Origin: Acidimicrobiia bacterium
GTDB lineage: Bacteria; Actinomycetota; Acidimicrobiia; Acidimicrobiales; Ilumatobacteraceae
Direction of reading: 5' to 3'
Length of the DNA stretch: 16,360 nt
Assembly: GCA_030425785.1 (NCBI GenBank)
Contig: JAUHYJ010000014.1
Coordinates: 1 to 16,360, forward strand
Under the pieces are notes generated by a model, which was not told the origin of the DNA, searched no databases, and saw only the letters and a list, made by a program, of their open reading frames with translations. Positions 8,552 through 16,323 of this stretch are shown here, one piece after another. Every line of letters begins with the position of its first letter. Within the stretch, counting starts at the first letter, position 1. Made by a program: the position numbers and the translations under genes.

Positions 8552-9681
8552 ACGTCGCCGCCGCGACGCTCGTCGCCCCGTTCGACCTGCGCGTCGAGCA
8601 GTACCCGATGCCGACCGAGCTCGCGCCCGGCGCCGTGCTGGTGCAGATGATCGCCTCGGGGATCTGTGGCACCGACAAGCACACGTTCCGCGGCGAGACC
8701 GAGCAGTACGCCGGAACGGAGTACGCACGCTCGACGCCGTTCCCGATCATCCAGGGCCACGAGAACGTGGGCGTCGTCGCCGCCATCGGCGATGGCGGTG
8801 CGTCTGCGTTCGACGGGACACCGTTGCGCGTCGGTGATCGCATCGTGCCGGCCCCGAACCGGGCGTGCGGGCGGTGCCGCTACTGCCTCGACGACTTCCC
8901 CTACTACTTCTGTCGCAACCTGGAGAACTACGGCAACTCGCTGACCTGCAGCGAGCCGCCCCACCTGTTCGGTGGGTTCGCCGAGTACCTGTACCTGTTG
9001 CCGGGCACCCCGATGTTCCGCGTGCCCGAGGGGCTGCCCGACGACGTCGCGGTGCTGACCGAGCTGTTCGGCGTGACCCACAGCCTCGAACTGGCGGCGA
9101 AGATGCCGCGCCCCGGTGGGTTCCGGCCCGGTGACAGCGTGGCGGTGGTCGGTGTCGGCCCGGTCGGCGTCGTCCACGTCGCGAAGGCCGCGCTCATGGG
9201 CGCCGGGCACGTCGTGGCGATCGACCGCGACCGGCCGCGCCTCGACATCGCTGCCGACGTCGGCGCCACCGAGTGCATCGCGGCCGACGGTGACGGTGGC
9301 GCGACGGTCGCCGCGGTGCGCGAGCTCGTGCCCGACGGGGTCGACGTGGTGGTCGACGCGACGGGTCACCCCGACAGCTTCCGCGTGGCCGTCGACCTGT
9401 TGCGCGACGGCGGCACGCTGCTCGAGGTCGGCGCGTTCGTCGACCTCGGCCCGGTCGAGCTCAACCCGGCCGAGCTGCTCGGCCGCAACCTCAGCCTCGT
9501 CGGCGTCGCCGGTGAGGACGCCCGGGTCTACGCGCCGACGTTGCAGATGCTGGCCGACCACCACACGACCGTGCCGTTCGAACGGATCGTCACGCACCGC
9601 TTCGAGATCGCCCGTGCCCAGGAGGCGATGCAGACCGCCCTCGCCGCCGGCGACGCCATGAAGGTCGTCATCCACCCCTGA
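8548..9681 (+). CDS. Zinc-dependent medium-chain alcohol dehydrogenase
   Basis: The 377-residue product is a medium-chain dehydrogenase/reductase with both zinc sites. Catalytic-site residues are Cys40 (GICGTDKH), His71-Glu72 (GHENVG) and probably Glu172 (LTELFG). The structural zinc has four cysteines, Cys107, 110, 113 and 122. The Rossmann loop is GVGPVG at 202-207, and Asp226 at the end of the next strand (VVAIDRD) suggests NAD over NADP. It would oxidise an alcohol or polyol in the cytoplasm. The substrate is not evident; sorbitol- or threonine-dehydrogenase-like members share this layout. The GTG start overlaps the membrane-protein stop by 4 bp, fits the family's usual N-terminus and leaves no upstream spacer. 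The amidase gene follows after 47 bp on the same strand. Confidence 0.92.
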   Translation: MNVAAATLVAPFDLRVEQYPMPTELAPGAVLVQMIASGICGTDKHTFRGETEQYAGTEYARSTPFPIIQGHENVGVVAAIGDGGASAFDGTPLRVGDRIVPAPNRACGRCRYCLDDFPYYFCRNLENYGNSLTCSEPPHLFGGFAEYLYLLPGTPMFRVPEGLPDDVAVLTELFGVTHSLELAAKMPRPGGFRPGDSVAVVGVGPVGVVHVAKAALMGAGHVVAIDRDRPRLDIAADVGATECIAADGDGGATVAAVRELVPDGVDVVVDATGHPDSFRVAVDLLRDGGTLLEVGAFVDLGPVELNPAELLGRNLSLVGVAGEDARVYAPTLQMLADHHTTVPFERIVTHRFEIARAQEAMQTALAAGDAMKVVIHP

Positions 9682-9715
9682 ACCTGCCACTGGCGTCGTC
9701 ACGATGGGCTCGTGC

Positions 9716-9721
9716 GAGACT
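9716..9721 (+). promoter_or_regulatory. Possible -10 element for the amidase gene
   Basis: GAGACT fits NANNNT and ends 7 nt before the ATG at 9729, again predicting little or no leader. No -35 is recognisable, and the gene could be read through from the dehydrogenase gene. Confidence 0.3.
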
Positions 9722-9728
9722 CGGCGGC

Positions 9729-11150
9729 ATGGGTGAGTTGACCGACCTCGGCGTCGTGGATGCCGCACACGCGCTCGCTGGCCGGGAGTGCTCGGCGCGG
9801 GAGTTGACGGCGGCGTGCCTGGCGCGCATCGACGCGACCGATGGTCCGCACAGCCGCGACGGGGCGCCGGACGCGCTGAACGCGTTCGTCCGGGTGTACG
9901 CCGACGAGGCGATCGAGGCGGCTGCGGCCGCCGATGAGCTCAGAGCGTCGGGCGCCGACGTCGGGCCGTTGCTCGGTGTGCCGATCGGGCTGAAGGACCT
10001 GTACGAGGTCGCCGGGCATCCGATCACGGCGTCGAGTCGTGTGCTGGCCGACGTTCCGGCCGTCGATGGCGACGTGTGGCGACGGTTCCGGCAGGCCGGC
10101 ATGGTGTTGATCGGCCACCTCCACACGCACGAGTTCGCCGCCGGTGGCACGACCGACCAGGTCGGCAACCCGTGGGATCTGACGCGGTCGCCCGGCGGCT
10201 CCAGCGGCGGGTCGGGCGCTGCGCTCGCAGCTCGACTGGTGCCCGCGGCCACCGGGACCGACACCGCCGGCTCGCTCCGCATCCCCTCCGCCTGCTGCGG
10301 CACGTCGACCATCAAGCCGACCTTCGGGTACGTGTCGACGGCCGGTGTCGTGCCGTTGTCGTGGAGTCTCGACCACGCCGGCCCGATGGCCCGGTCCGTC
10401 GCCGACTGCCGGGCCCTGCTCGCAGCGATGGTCGGGCCCGATCGGGCCCGCGCCGAGAGTGCGCTGCACGCGGGGTTCGGCGATCCGGGCGCGGTGCCGT
10501 CGGCCATGGCGGGTGCTCGCATCGCGGTCTCCCCGCGGGTCGCCGCGGTCGACCTCGACGGCGACGTGTCCGACGGGTTCGCGGCTGCGATCGACGCCTG
10601 CCGGCGACTCGGGGCGACGATGGTCGAACCCGCTCCACCCGAGCTCGGATCCGACCTGGGTGACGACTTCCTCACGGTCCTCGCGACCGACATGTACGCA
10701 TACCACCGTCGCTTCGACGGGCTGCTCGACCGCTATCGGCCTGCGCTGCGTGAGTGGGTCGAGCTCGGCGAGCGGGTGCGCGGGACCGGCGACTCGTACG
10801 CCGCGATCGCCGCCCGGCGCCGCGCGACGACGGCAGCGTGGGCGGCGTGGCTCGACCAGCACGAACTCGACGCGGTGATCGAGCCGACCATCCCGACCGT
10901 CGCCCCCGAGCGTGGCGTCGGCTACGACCGCGCCGGGTCGGATGTCGACCTGATCTCGCTCACGCACTTCTGGAACTGGACGGGGTTCCCCGTCGTCTCA
11001 CTGCCGTCGGGGCTCGGAGCATCGAGTGGGCTGCCGGTCGGGGTGTCGCTGATCGGGCCGGCGGCGAGCGACTGGCGACTCCTCGACCTCGGCGACCACC
11101 TGCAGTCGGCCCTCGGCGTGCCCGACTGGCCGACCGTCGACCGAGCCTGA
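9729..11150 (+). CDS. Amidase-signature family hydrolase
   Basis: The 473-residue product has the full amidase signature. The Ser-cisSer-Lys triad is readable as Lys89 (PIGLKDLYEV), Ser158 (SPGGSSGGSG) and nucleophile Ser182 (TDTAGSLRIPSACCG); the 24-residue spacing between the two serines is as known for the family. These enzymes hydrolyse amide bonds through an acyl-enzyme. GatA also belongs to this family, but there is no gatB or gatC nearby and the CCG after the nucleophile loop is typical of stand-alone amidases, so a tRNA amidotransferase is unlikely. Substrate is unknown. The gene lies 47 bp downstream of the alcohol dehydrogenase on the same strand and may be part of its transcript, although a -10-like hexamer sits 7 nt before its ATG. 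There is no signal peptide, so a cytoplasmic location is expected. Confidence 0.92.
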   Translation: MGELTDLGVVDAAHALAGRECSARELTAACLARIDATDGPHSRDGAPDALNAFVRVYADEAIEAAAAADELRASGADVGPLLGVPIGLKDLYEVAGHPITASSRVLADVPAVDGDVWRRFRQAGMVLIGHLHTHEFAAGGTTDQVGNPWDLTRSPGGSSGGSGAALAARLVPAATGTDTAGSLRIPSACCGTSTIKPTFGYVSTAGVVPLSWSLDHAGPMARSVADCRALLAAMVGPDRARAESALHAGFGDPGAVPSAMAGARIAVSPRVAAVDLDGDVSDGFAAAIDACRRLGATMVEPAPPELGSDLGDDFLTVLATDMYAYHRRFDGLLDRYRPALREWVELGERVRGTGDSYAAIAARRRATTAAWAAWLDQHELDAVIEPTIPTVAPERGVGYDRAGSDVDLISLTHFWNWTGFPVVSLPSGLGASSGLPVGVSLIGPAASDWRLLDLGDHLQSALGVPDWPTVDRA

Positions 11151-11269
11151 CGACGGTGCCCTGACCACATCAGGCTCTGACCGCACCGGAGCCGCGACGG
11201 GCGTGTCGGCACCTGTGCCGGCCGAGTGGCCCTACCGGAGCCGCCGGATTCCTGCGCAAGATGATCGGT

Positions 11270-11292
11270 TCCAGGTCCAGGATGGACCTGGA
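11270..11292 (+). promoter_or_regulatory. Perfect 9-bp inverted repeat just upstream of the LPxTG-protein ribosome binding site
   Basis: TCCAGGTCC and GGACCTGGA flank a 5-nt loop (AGGAT), and the repeat ends 7 nt before the GGAGGAG ribosome binding site at 11300-11306. It could be an RNA hairpin in the leader or a DNA operator for a dimeric repressor. A -10-like CAAGAT at 11257-11262 would place transcription start near 11269, putting the hairpin at the very 5' end of the mRNA, where such stems can stabilise a transcript. It is not followed by a T-tract, so it is not an obvious terminator for the amidase gene. Confidence 0.55.
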
Positions 11293-11299
11293 GACATCC

Positions 11300-11306
11300 G
11301 GAGGAG
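11300..11306 (+). promoter_or_regulatory. Strong Shine-Dalgarno of the LPxTG repeat protein
   Basis: GGAGGAG lies 4 nt before the ATG at 11311. It fixes the start at a methionine followed directly by a secretion-signal-like segment and excludes the longer in-frame extension beginning at 11203. Confidence 0.75.
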
Positions 11307-11310
11307 TTGC

Positions 11311-12909
11311 ATGTCGGGTCGATTCGGGAGTGGGTGTGCTGCGCTCGCGATCTGCGGGGTCGCTGCGTTCACGAGCGGGACGGACGCGGTCGAGGCCGCG
11401 GAGCCGCCGCCGGCGGAGGTGCGGGTGGTGGATGCTGCGGGGACGGTGGGTGAGTTCGCGTCGTTGGTGCTCGATGGGGCGGGGAATCCGGTGGTGGCGT
11501 ATTTCGACGAGACGACTGGTGATCTGAAGTTGGCGCACTGTGGTGATCCGTTGTGTGACGGAGCGACGAGTCCGGTCGTGCTCGACAGCGATGGCGGCAC
11601 CGATCCGTCGCTGGCGCTCGACGCGTCGGGCCACCCCGTCGTCAGCTTCTACGGGCCGGGTCGAGGCGATCTCGAGGACCTCGGGGCGCTGATGCTGATG
11701 CGATGCGACGATCCCGACTGCATCGGCGACGTCGCGGTGGTGCTCGACGACAGCGGTGACCTCGGGTTGGGTTCGTCGCTGGCGCTCGACGCCGATGACC
11801 AGTACTCGATCGCCTACCACAACGGAACCGACAACGGGTTCGGGGGGCTTGCGGTGCTGGCGTTCGGAGAGCGCTTCCACGTCGAGACCGGGGACTTCCA
11901 AGTGGGTCCATCGATGTCGATGGCACTCGGCAGCGAGGACGACGTCGCCATCGCGTACGTCACCGAACCTCCGAACAGCGGACTGTACTTCGCTCGCTGC
12001 GACGGCCCGATCTGCGAGGGTCGGCTCGTCGATCCTGCCGCTTCCCAACTCGGCACCTCGGTCTCGATGCAGCTCGATGACAACGGCTGGCCGGTCATCG
12101 CCTACCACGATCGTGCGGATGGCGACCTCAAGATCGCCCGATGCACCAACGGCTTCTGCGCTCCGGAGGACCGTTCGGTGACGATCGACCCGCTCGACCC
12201 GGTTCCGGGCCTGCCGATCGTCATCAGTGTGAGCGGGTGGCCCGACACCTGCTCGGAGGTCGAACTCGACTACCTCGACGGGAGCGTGGCCCCGAACGAC
12301 GCAGGGGAGGTCCTCGGCTCGTGGGGAACGCTCGAACTCGATGCTGGCGCCGGCACGGCGACGGTCATCGCGCCCTCACAACCCGAGGAGTACAACCTCC
12401 GAGTCAGCGGTGCGGTCCTCACCTGCGGGGAGCCGTACTACAGCTCCGACTTCTTCGTGGGCTTCCCCCCTCCGCCGCAACCTGCCGGGACGATCAGTCC
12501 GATGTGGCTCAACAGCGACGGCGTGCTGGCGATCGACGTCCGAGCGGACGGGTGGCCGGGCGCGTGCCCGTCGCTCGACGTGAACATCAGTGGTCCCCTC
12601 GGGATCGCCAACGTGGCGCCGACGACGGTGTTCGTCGGCACGATCCAACTCGTCGACGGAGCGGGAACCCTGCGCAGCCCCGCCTCCGTGCTCGATGGCA
12701 TCGACGGATGGAGAAGCGTCGACCTGTGGGACGTCACGGCGTCCGGTCCGGTCGAGCAGTGCCAGGGCGCGTACACGACCGAACTCGGCCGCGCCCCGGT
12801 CACCACCCTTCCCGCCACCGGCGCAGCACGCTCGGCGATCCCCGTCGCGCTATGCGCACTCTTCGGCGGCATGGTCCTGCTCGCGATCAGTCGTCGTCGC
12901 GTGCCGTGA
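11311..12909 (+). CDS. Secreted, sortase-anchored (LPxTG) protein with five propeller-like repeats
   Basis: The 532-residue product starts with a signal peptide (MSGRFGSGCAALAICGVAAF, then a likely cleavage near AEA about residue 30). Five repeats of about 50 residues follow (residues 51-283). Each has the pattern SLxLDxxGxPVxAYxD...GDLKxAxC, typical of beta-propeller blades, and four of the five end in C-x4-C (Cys77/82, 132/137, 230/235, 278/283). Two similar domains of about 95 residues follow (about 290-384 and 394-493), each with a GWPxxC motif (Cys314, Cys419) and a later cysteine (Cys372, Cys484), suggesting an Ig-like fold with one disulfide. The C-terminus is a cell-wall sorting signal: LPATG at 500-504, a hydrophobic helix and a basic tail SRRRVP. 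It is therefore likely displayed on the wall by a class E/F-type sortase. The ligand or enzymatic role is unknown. The first repeat uses different codons from the rest. Confidence 0.85.
   Translation: MSGRFGSGCAALAICGVAAFTSGTDAVEAAEPPPAEVRVVDAAGTVGEFASLVLDGAGNPVVAYFDETTGDLKLAHCGDPLCDGATSPVVLDSDGGTDPSLALDASGHPVVSFYGPGRGDLEDLGALMLMRCDDPDCIGDVAVVLDDSGDLGLGSSLALDADDQYSIAYHNGTDNGFGGLAVLAFGERFHVETGDFQVGPSMSMALGSEDDVAIAYVTEPPNSGLYFARCDGPICEGRLVDPAASQLGTSVSMQLDDNGWPVIAYHDRADGDLKIARCTNGFCAPEDRSVTIDPLDPVPGLPIVISVSGWPDTCSEVELDYLDGSVAPNDAGEVLGSWGTLELDAGAGTATVIAPSQPEEYNLRVSGAVLTCGEPYYSSDFFVGFPPPPQPAGTISPMWLNSDGVLAIDVRADGWPGACPSLDVNISGPLGIANVAPTTVFVGTIQLVDGAGTLRSPASVLDGIDGWRSVDLWDVTASGPVEQCQGAYTTELGRAPVTTLPATGAARSAIPVALCALFGGMVLLAISRRRVP
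11461..12159 (+). repeat. Five degenerate blade-encoding repeats inside the LPxTG protein gene
   Basis: Protein-level repeats begin at residues 51, 100, 156, 202 and 251, so the period is 47-56 residues. Repeats 1 and 5 are the most alike (PVVAYFDETTGDLKLAHC against PVIAYHDRADGDLKIARC). Repeat 3 lacks the terminal C-x4-C pair. At DNA level the copies are diverged, so the array is old apart from the codon-biased first copy. Confidence 0.75.
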
Positions 12910-12920
12910 CGCACGGCGCG
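12900..12920 (+). terminator. Hairpin overlapping the stop codon of the LPxTG protein gene
   Basis: CGTGCCGTG and CACGGCGCG form a 9-bp stem (one G-U pair) around an ACG loop, and the TGA stop at 12907-12909 lies at the tip of the stem. There is no T-tract after it. It may act as a U-less terminator or as an mRNA 3'-end stabiliser. Confidence 0.4.
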
Positions 12921-13152
12921 ATCGCGAGCGCGGTCGACGTCGCCACCGCACCACGGGAAACGACCACGAGACGGCGCTGGACCGGTCGCCCGATCCGGCC
13001 GACCGGCCGACCCGAGATCGAGCCCGACTGCCGTCACTCATCGGCACCTGTCGACGACGGATCGTGACCCGGGCACCGGGCGGTCCGTGAACGATCGGCC
13101 GGGGCTCGCCCGCCGCCGGGAGGTCGATATCGCGCGTGCGGGATCCAGCGTG
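12921..13152. other. Intergenic stretch upstream of the SARP-type regulator
   Basis: This gap between the LPxTG gene and the regulator holds no ORF with convincing protein-like codon use and no RNA gene that I recognise. It is GC-rich with short palindromic pieces (for example around GATATC at 13126-13131). A GTG at 13087 could extend the regulator by 26 residues, but that extension is not family-like. Confidence 0.5.
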
Positions 13153-13158
13153 CAGAAT
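13153..13158 (+). promoter_or_regulatory. Possible -10 element of a leaderless promoter for the SARP-type regulator
   Basis: CAGAAT fits NANNNT, is preceded by TG, and ends 6 nt before the GTG at 13165. It supports that start over the upstream GTG at 13087. No clear -35 was found. Confidence 0.45.
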
Positions 13159-13164
13159 CGGCAC

Positions 13165-16100
13165 GTGGCGGCGTCGATCCGACTTCGGGTGCTCGGACCG
13201 GTGGTGGCCGAGCACGGGTCGCCGCGTCCCGACGTGACGGTCGGTCGGCCCGCCCACCGGCGTCTGCTCGCGATCCTCGCGCTCGACGCCGGTGCCCGGG
13301 TGCGCACGGACGAGCTGATCGACCGCTTCTGGCCCGACGGTCCGCCGGCGACCGCGAGAGGTGCGATCCACACCCACGTCTCGGCGGTCCGCAACCTGCT
13401 GGGCCAGGACGCCATCGTCACCGACGGAGACGCATACCGGTTGGACACCTCGGTGGTCGACGTCGATGCCGTCGAGTTCGTCCACCTCGCCGCATCGGCG
13501 CGCGGCGCCGCGGACCGCGGTGACTGGCACGAGGCGCTGCAGGCGTGCGACGCCGCGCTCGCACTTCGGCGCGGCGCACCCTTCGGCGACCTCGACGGTG
13601 AGCACTTCGCACAGCCCACGATCGTGCGGCTGGACGAGTCGACCATCGAGCTGCACGAGACCCGGGCCGTGGCGTTGATCGAGCTCGACCGCCCGGCGGA
13701 CGCGGTCGTCGAGCTGGAGGGGCTGGTCCTCGAGTACCCGCTCCGCGAGCGTCTGTGGGAGTGCCTCATGGTGGTCCGTTGTCGCCTCGGTCGTCACACC
13801 GAGGCGCTGCGCGCCTATCAGCAGCTCGCTGCGAACCTGGCCGAAGCCGGGCTCGAACCGGGCCACGACGCGACGCGACTCGAGCAGCGCATCGCGTTGC
13901 GCGACCCGATGCTGCCGACGCCGTGGAGCGTGGGTCGGCGCACGGTCGACCACGTCGCCGACACGGCCCCACGCAAGCTGGTCGAACGGGCCGATCAACT
14001 GCAACGGCTGCACGAGTCGGCGGTGACGGCGGCCGGCGGCCGAGGCCACACCGTGCTCGTGATCGCCGAAGCCGGTGGCGGCAAGACGGCGCTGCTCGAT
14101 GCGTTCCGTGCGACGCTCGAGGCCGGCGAGTGGCACCAGGGGCTCTGCGAGTCGCTGTTCGTCCCGCGCGTGATGGGCCCGATGCTGGACATCGCCGCGG
14201 ACCTCGGCATCGCGGTGGCGTCCCCGACGTCCGATCCGGAGCCGAGTCGAGAGGAACTGCTGCGCGCACTGCTGCGGCACGCGTCGTCGGACCAGCATCG
14301 CGACCTCCCGCTCGTCGTGGTGGTCGAGGACGTGCACTGGGCCGACGAGGCAACGCTCGACGTCGTCCGACGGCTCGCCCGCCGGATCGGGTCGCTGCCC
14401 GTACTGCTCGTCCTCACCTGCCGCGATTCCGGCGCCGATGTACCAGCGGCCGTCGAGCAGGTCGTCGCCGAGCTGATGCGCGTACGCGGGACGCGACGGC
14501 TCGATCTCGCCCCGCTCACGGCAGCGGGATGCGCCGAGCTCAGCGCGGGGACATCGTGGAATCCTGCCGCGCTCCACGAGCTGACGGGCGGCAACCCGTT
14601 CTTCGTGACCGAGCACCTGGCCGCCGGGACGCACGACACGCCGAGGAGCGTGCGTGATGTCGTTCGGGCACGCCTGACCGGCGCTCCGGCGGACGTGCGG
14701 CGGTCGGTCGAGCTCGCAGCGCTGATCGGGACCTCCCTGTCCGCCGAGATCGCAGCGGCGTTCGACGAGTTCGACGCCGAGGTCGAACGTGAACTCGTGA
14801 GGCGTCGGGTGCTGGTCGACGAGCCCGACGGGGTGCGGTTCCGTCACGAGATCACTCGTCAGGTCGTGATCGACGACACCCCGGCGCGTCGCCGTCGCAG
14901 CCTGCACCGCACCATCCTCGACGTCCTGGCGGAGCTGACCCCGGATGACGATCCGCGTCTCGCCTTCCATGCCCACGGCGCCGGCGATCGAGTGGCGTGC
15001 CTGCACTACTCGCGTCGCGCCGCGGCGGCAGCGAGACGGGCCGGATCGATGAACGATGTGGTGGCGCACGTTCGGCGGGCGATCGCATCGCTGGACGACG
15101 GGATCACGATGACGCGCGGCGAGCTCCACGACGAGCTCGCGGACGCCCTCGGGCTGCTCGACCGGTTCGACGACTCGATGACGGCCCGGGGTGTGGCGAT
15201 CGCCACGTGGAGCGCACTCGGTGACGATCTGCACGTCGCCGACTCGCTGCGACGAGGCGCCTGGGTCTGCTACGCCGCCGGCGACTCCGAGCGCGCGTTC
15301 GCCGACGTCGATCGTGCACTCGAGCTGCTCGAAGCGTTCGGGCCGACGCCCGAGCTCGCGTCGGCGCACGCCGCGGCCGCTCGTCTCCTGGGGTTCGCGG
15401 ACGACACCGAGGCGGCCGTTCCGCACGTGCGCGCCGGTCTTGCGATCGCGGAACGACTGGGCCTGCAACCCACGCTCGCGGAGCTGCTCAACATCGAGGC
15501 CTGCTGCCTGGCGATGCTCGGCCGGCCGTGGGAGGCGGTGATGGCCCGGTCCCTCGAGGTGTCGCGATCGATCGCCGACGCACCGTTGACGGCCCGGGCC
15601 GACTACAACACGTTCCACCTGCGGGTGCTCGAGTCACGACTCGCCGACGCCGACGCCGACTTCGACGCCGCACTCGAACACGCCGACGACCATTGCCTCA
15701 CGACCTACGTCGACGGTCTGCGTCGGCTGCGCGCCGTGTCGCTCGTCCAGCGCGGACTGTGGGACGACGCGGTCGAGATGGCGGGTGCCGATGATGCGTT
15801 CGACCGCTCCGTGCCGGCCCACGTGGCCGAGTGCGGCGTGGTCCTGGCCGTGGTCGCCGCCCGCCGGGGTGCACCACTCGAGGCCGCCCGTCTCGACGAG
15901 ATGCTCGAGGCCGCCGAGGCGACCGCACAGCCGCAGTTCATCGTCCCGGCGCGGATCGCCCGTGCGGAGATCGCCTGGTTGCGGGGCGATCTCGACGCGG
16001 CATGGAACGAGCTCGGTCTCGCGCGCGACCTCGCCCCGACGCAGGTGCACCAGATCCGCGACATCGAGCTCTGGGCGCACCGGATCGGGCTCGGCGCGAT

Positions 16101-16323
16101 GGGCACCGTGGTCACTGGGCCCGCTGCGCTCGAGATCGCCGGCCGCCACGACGAGGCGGTGACCGCCTGGAGCCGGCACGGCTGCCCGTACGACGCAGCG
16201 ATGGCGCTGCTCGGCGCCGGCGACGAGGCGTCGTTGCGGTCCGCGATCGAGCGCTTCGAACGGCTGGGCGCCGCCGCCACTGCGGAGGTCACGCGGGAGA
16301 AGCTGCGTACGGTCGGCGCATGA
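13165..16323 (+). CDS. Large SARP/BTAD transcriptional regulator with AAA ATPase and TPR-like C-terminus
   Basis: The 1052-residue product has the AfsR-like order of domains. An OmpR-type winged helix occupies about residues 5-97 (LRVLGPV start, then RRLLAILALDAGARVRTDEL). A BTAD domain follows at about 98-245 (ALRAYQQLAANLAEAGLEPG). An AAA/NACHT-like ATPase at about 275-440 has a Walker A loop AEAGGGKT (301-308, Lys307) and Walker B VVVEDVHWAD with Asp389. The rest is helical, TPR-like sequence with no C-terminal LuxR helix-turn-helix. Proteins of this type activate nearby biosynthetic or accessory genes in response to nucleotide or ligand signals. The first Walker A position is Ala rather than Gly. 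The start at 13165 fits the family N-terminus and lies 6 nt after a -10-like hexamer. No biosynthetic cluster is visible in the window; the nearest candidate target is the LPxTG gene upstream. Confidence 0.92.
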   Translation: MAASIRLRVLGPVVAEHGSPRPDVTVGRPAHRRLLAILALDAGARVRTDELIDRFWPDGPPATARGAIHTHVSAVRNLLGQDAIVTDGDAYRLDTSVVDVDAVEFVHLAASARGAADRGDWHEALQACDAALALRRGAPFGDLDGEHFAQPTIVRLDESTIELHETRAVALIELDRPADAVVELEGLVLEYPLRERLWECLMVVRCRLGRHTEALRAYQQLAANLAEAGLEPGHDATRLEQRIALRDPMLPTPWSVGRRTVDHVADTAPRKLVERADQLQRLHESAVTAAGGRGHTVLVIAEAGGGKTALLDAFRATLEAGEWHQGLCESLFVPRVMGPMLDIAADLGIAVASPTSDPEPSREELLRALLRHASSDQHRDLPLVVVVEDVHWADEATLDVVRRLARRIGSLPVLLVLTCRDSGADVPAAVEQVVAELMRVRGTRRLDLAPLTAAGCAELSAGTSWNPAALHELTGGNPFFVTEHLAAGTHDTPRSVRDVVRARLTGAPADVRRSVELAALIGTSLSAEIAAAFDEFDAEVERELVRRRVLVDEPDGVRFRHEITRQVVIDDTPARRRRSLHRTILDVLAELTPDDDPRLAFHAHGAGDRVACLHYSRRAAAAARRAGSMNDVVAHVRRAIASLDDGITMTRGELHDELADALGLLDRFDDSMTARGVAIATWSALGDDLHVADSLRRGAWVCYAAGDSERAFADVDRALELLEAFGPTPELASAHAAAARLLGFADDTEAAVPHVRAGLAIAERLGLQPTLAELLNIEACCLAMLGRPWEAVMARSLEVSRSIADAPLTARADYNTFHLRVLESRLADADADFDAALEHADDHCLTTYVDGLRRLRAVSLVQRGLWDDAVEMAGADDAFDRSVPAHVAECGVVLAVVAARRGAPLEAARLDEMLEAAEATAQPQFIVPARIARAEIAWLRGDLDAAWNELGLARDLAPTQVHQIRDIELWAHRIGLGAMGTVVTGPAALEIAGRHDEAVTAWSRHGCPYDAAMALLGAGDEASLRSAIERFERLGAAATAEVTREKLRTVGA

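Noticed and set aside
8134..9768. Long minus-strand frame opposite the membrane protein and dehydrogenase genes
   Set aside because: It overlaps two well-supported genes and its composition is that of a shadow frame.
11207..11220. Short inverted repeat CGGCAC/GTGCCG after the amidase gene as a terminator
   Set aside because: The stem is only 5-6 bp with almost no loop and no T-tract; such elements are frequent by chance in this composition.
11203..11310. Extended start for the LPxTG protein
   Set aside because: The extension reads through the perfect inverted repeat and the GGAGGAG site and would bury the signal peptide internally.
13087..13164. GTG at 13087 as start of the SARP gene
   Set aside because: The extra 26 residues are not typical of SARP N-termini, and a -10-like hexamer ends 6 nt before the GTG at 13165.
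12850..15618. 922-codon open frame on the minus strand opposite the SARP gene
   Set aside because: It is antisense to a gene with clear domains, its translation is rich in Arg, Gly and Pro without any motif, and long antisense frames are expected in DNA this GC-rich.
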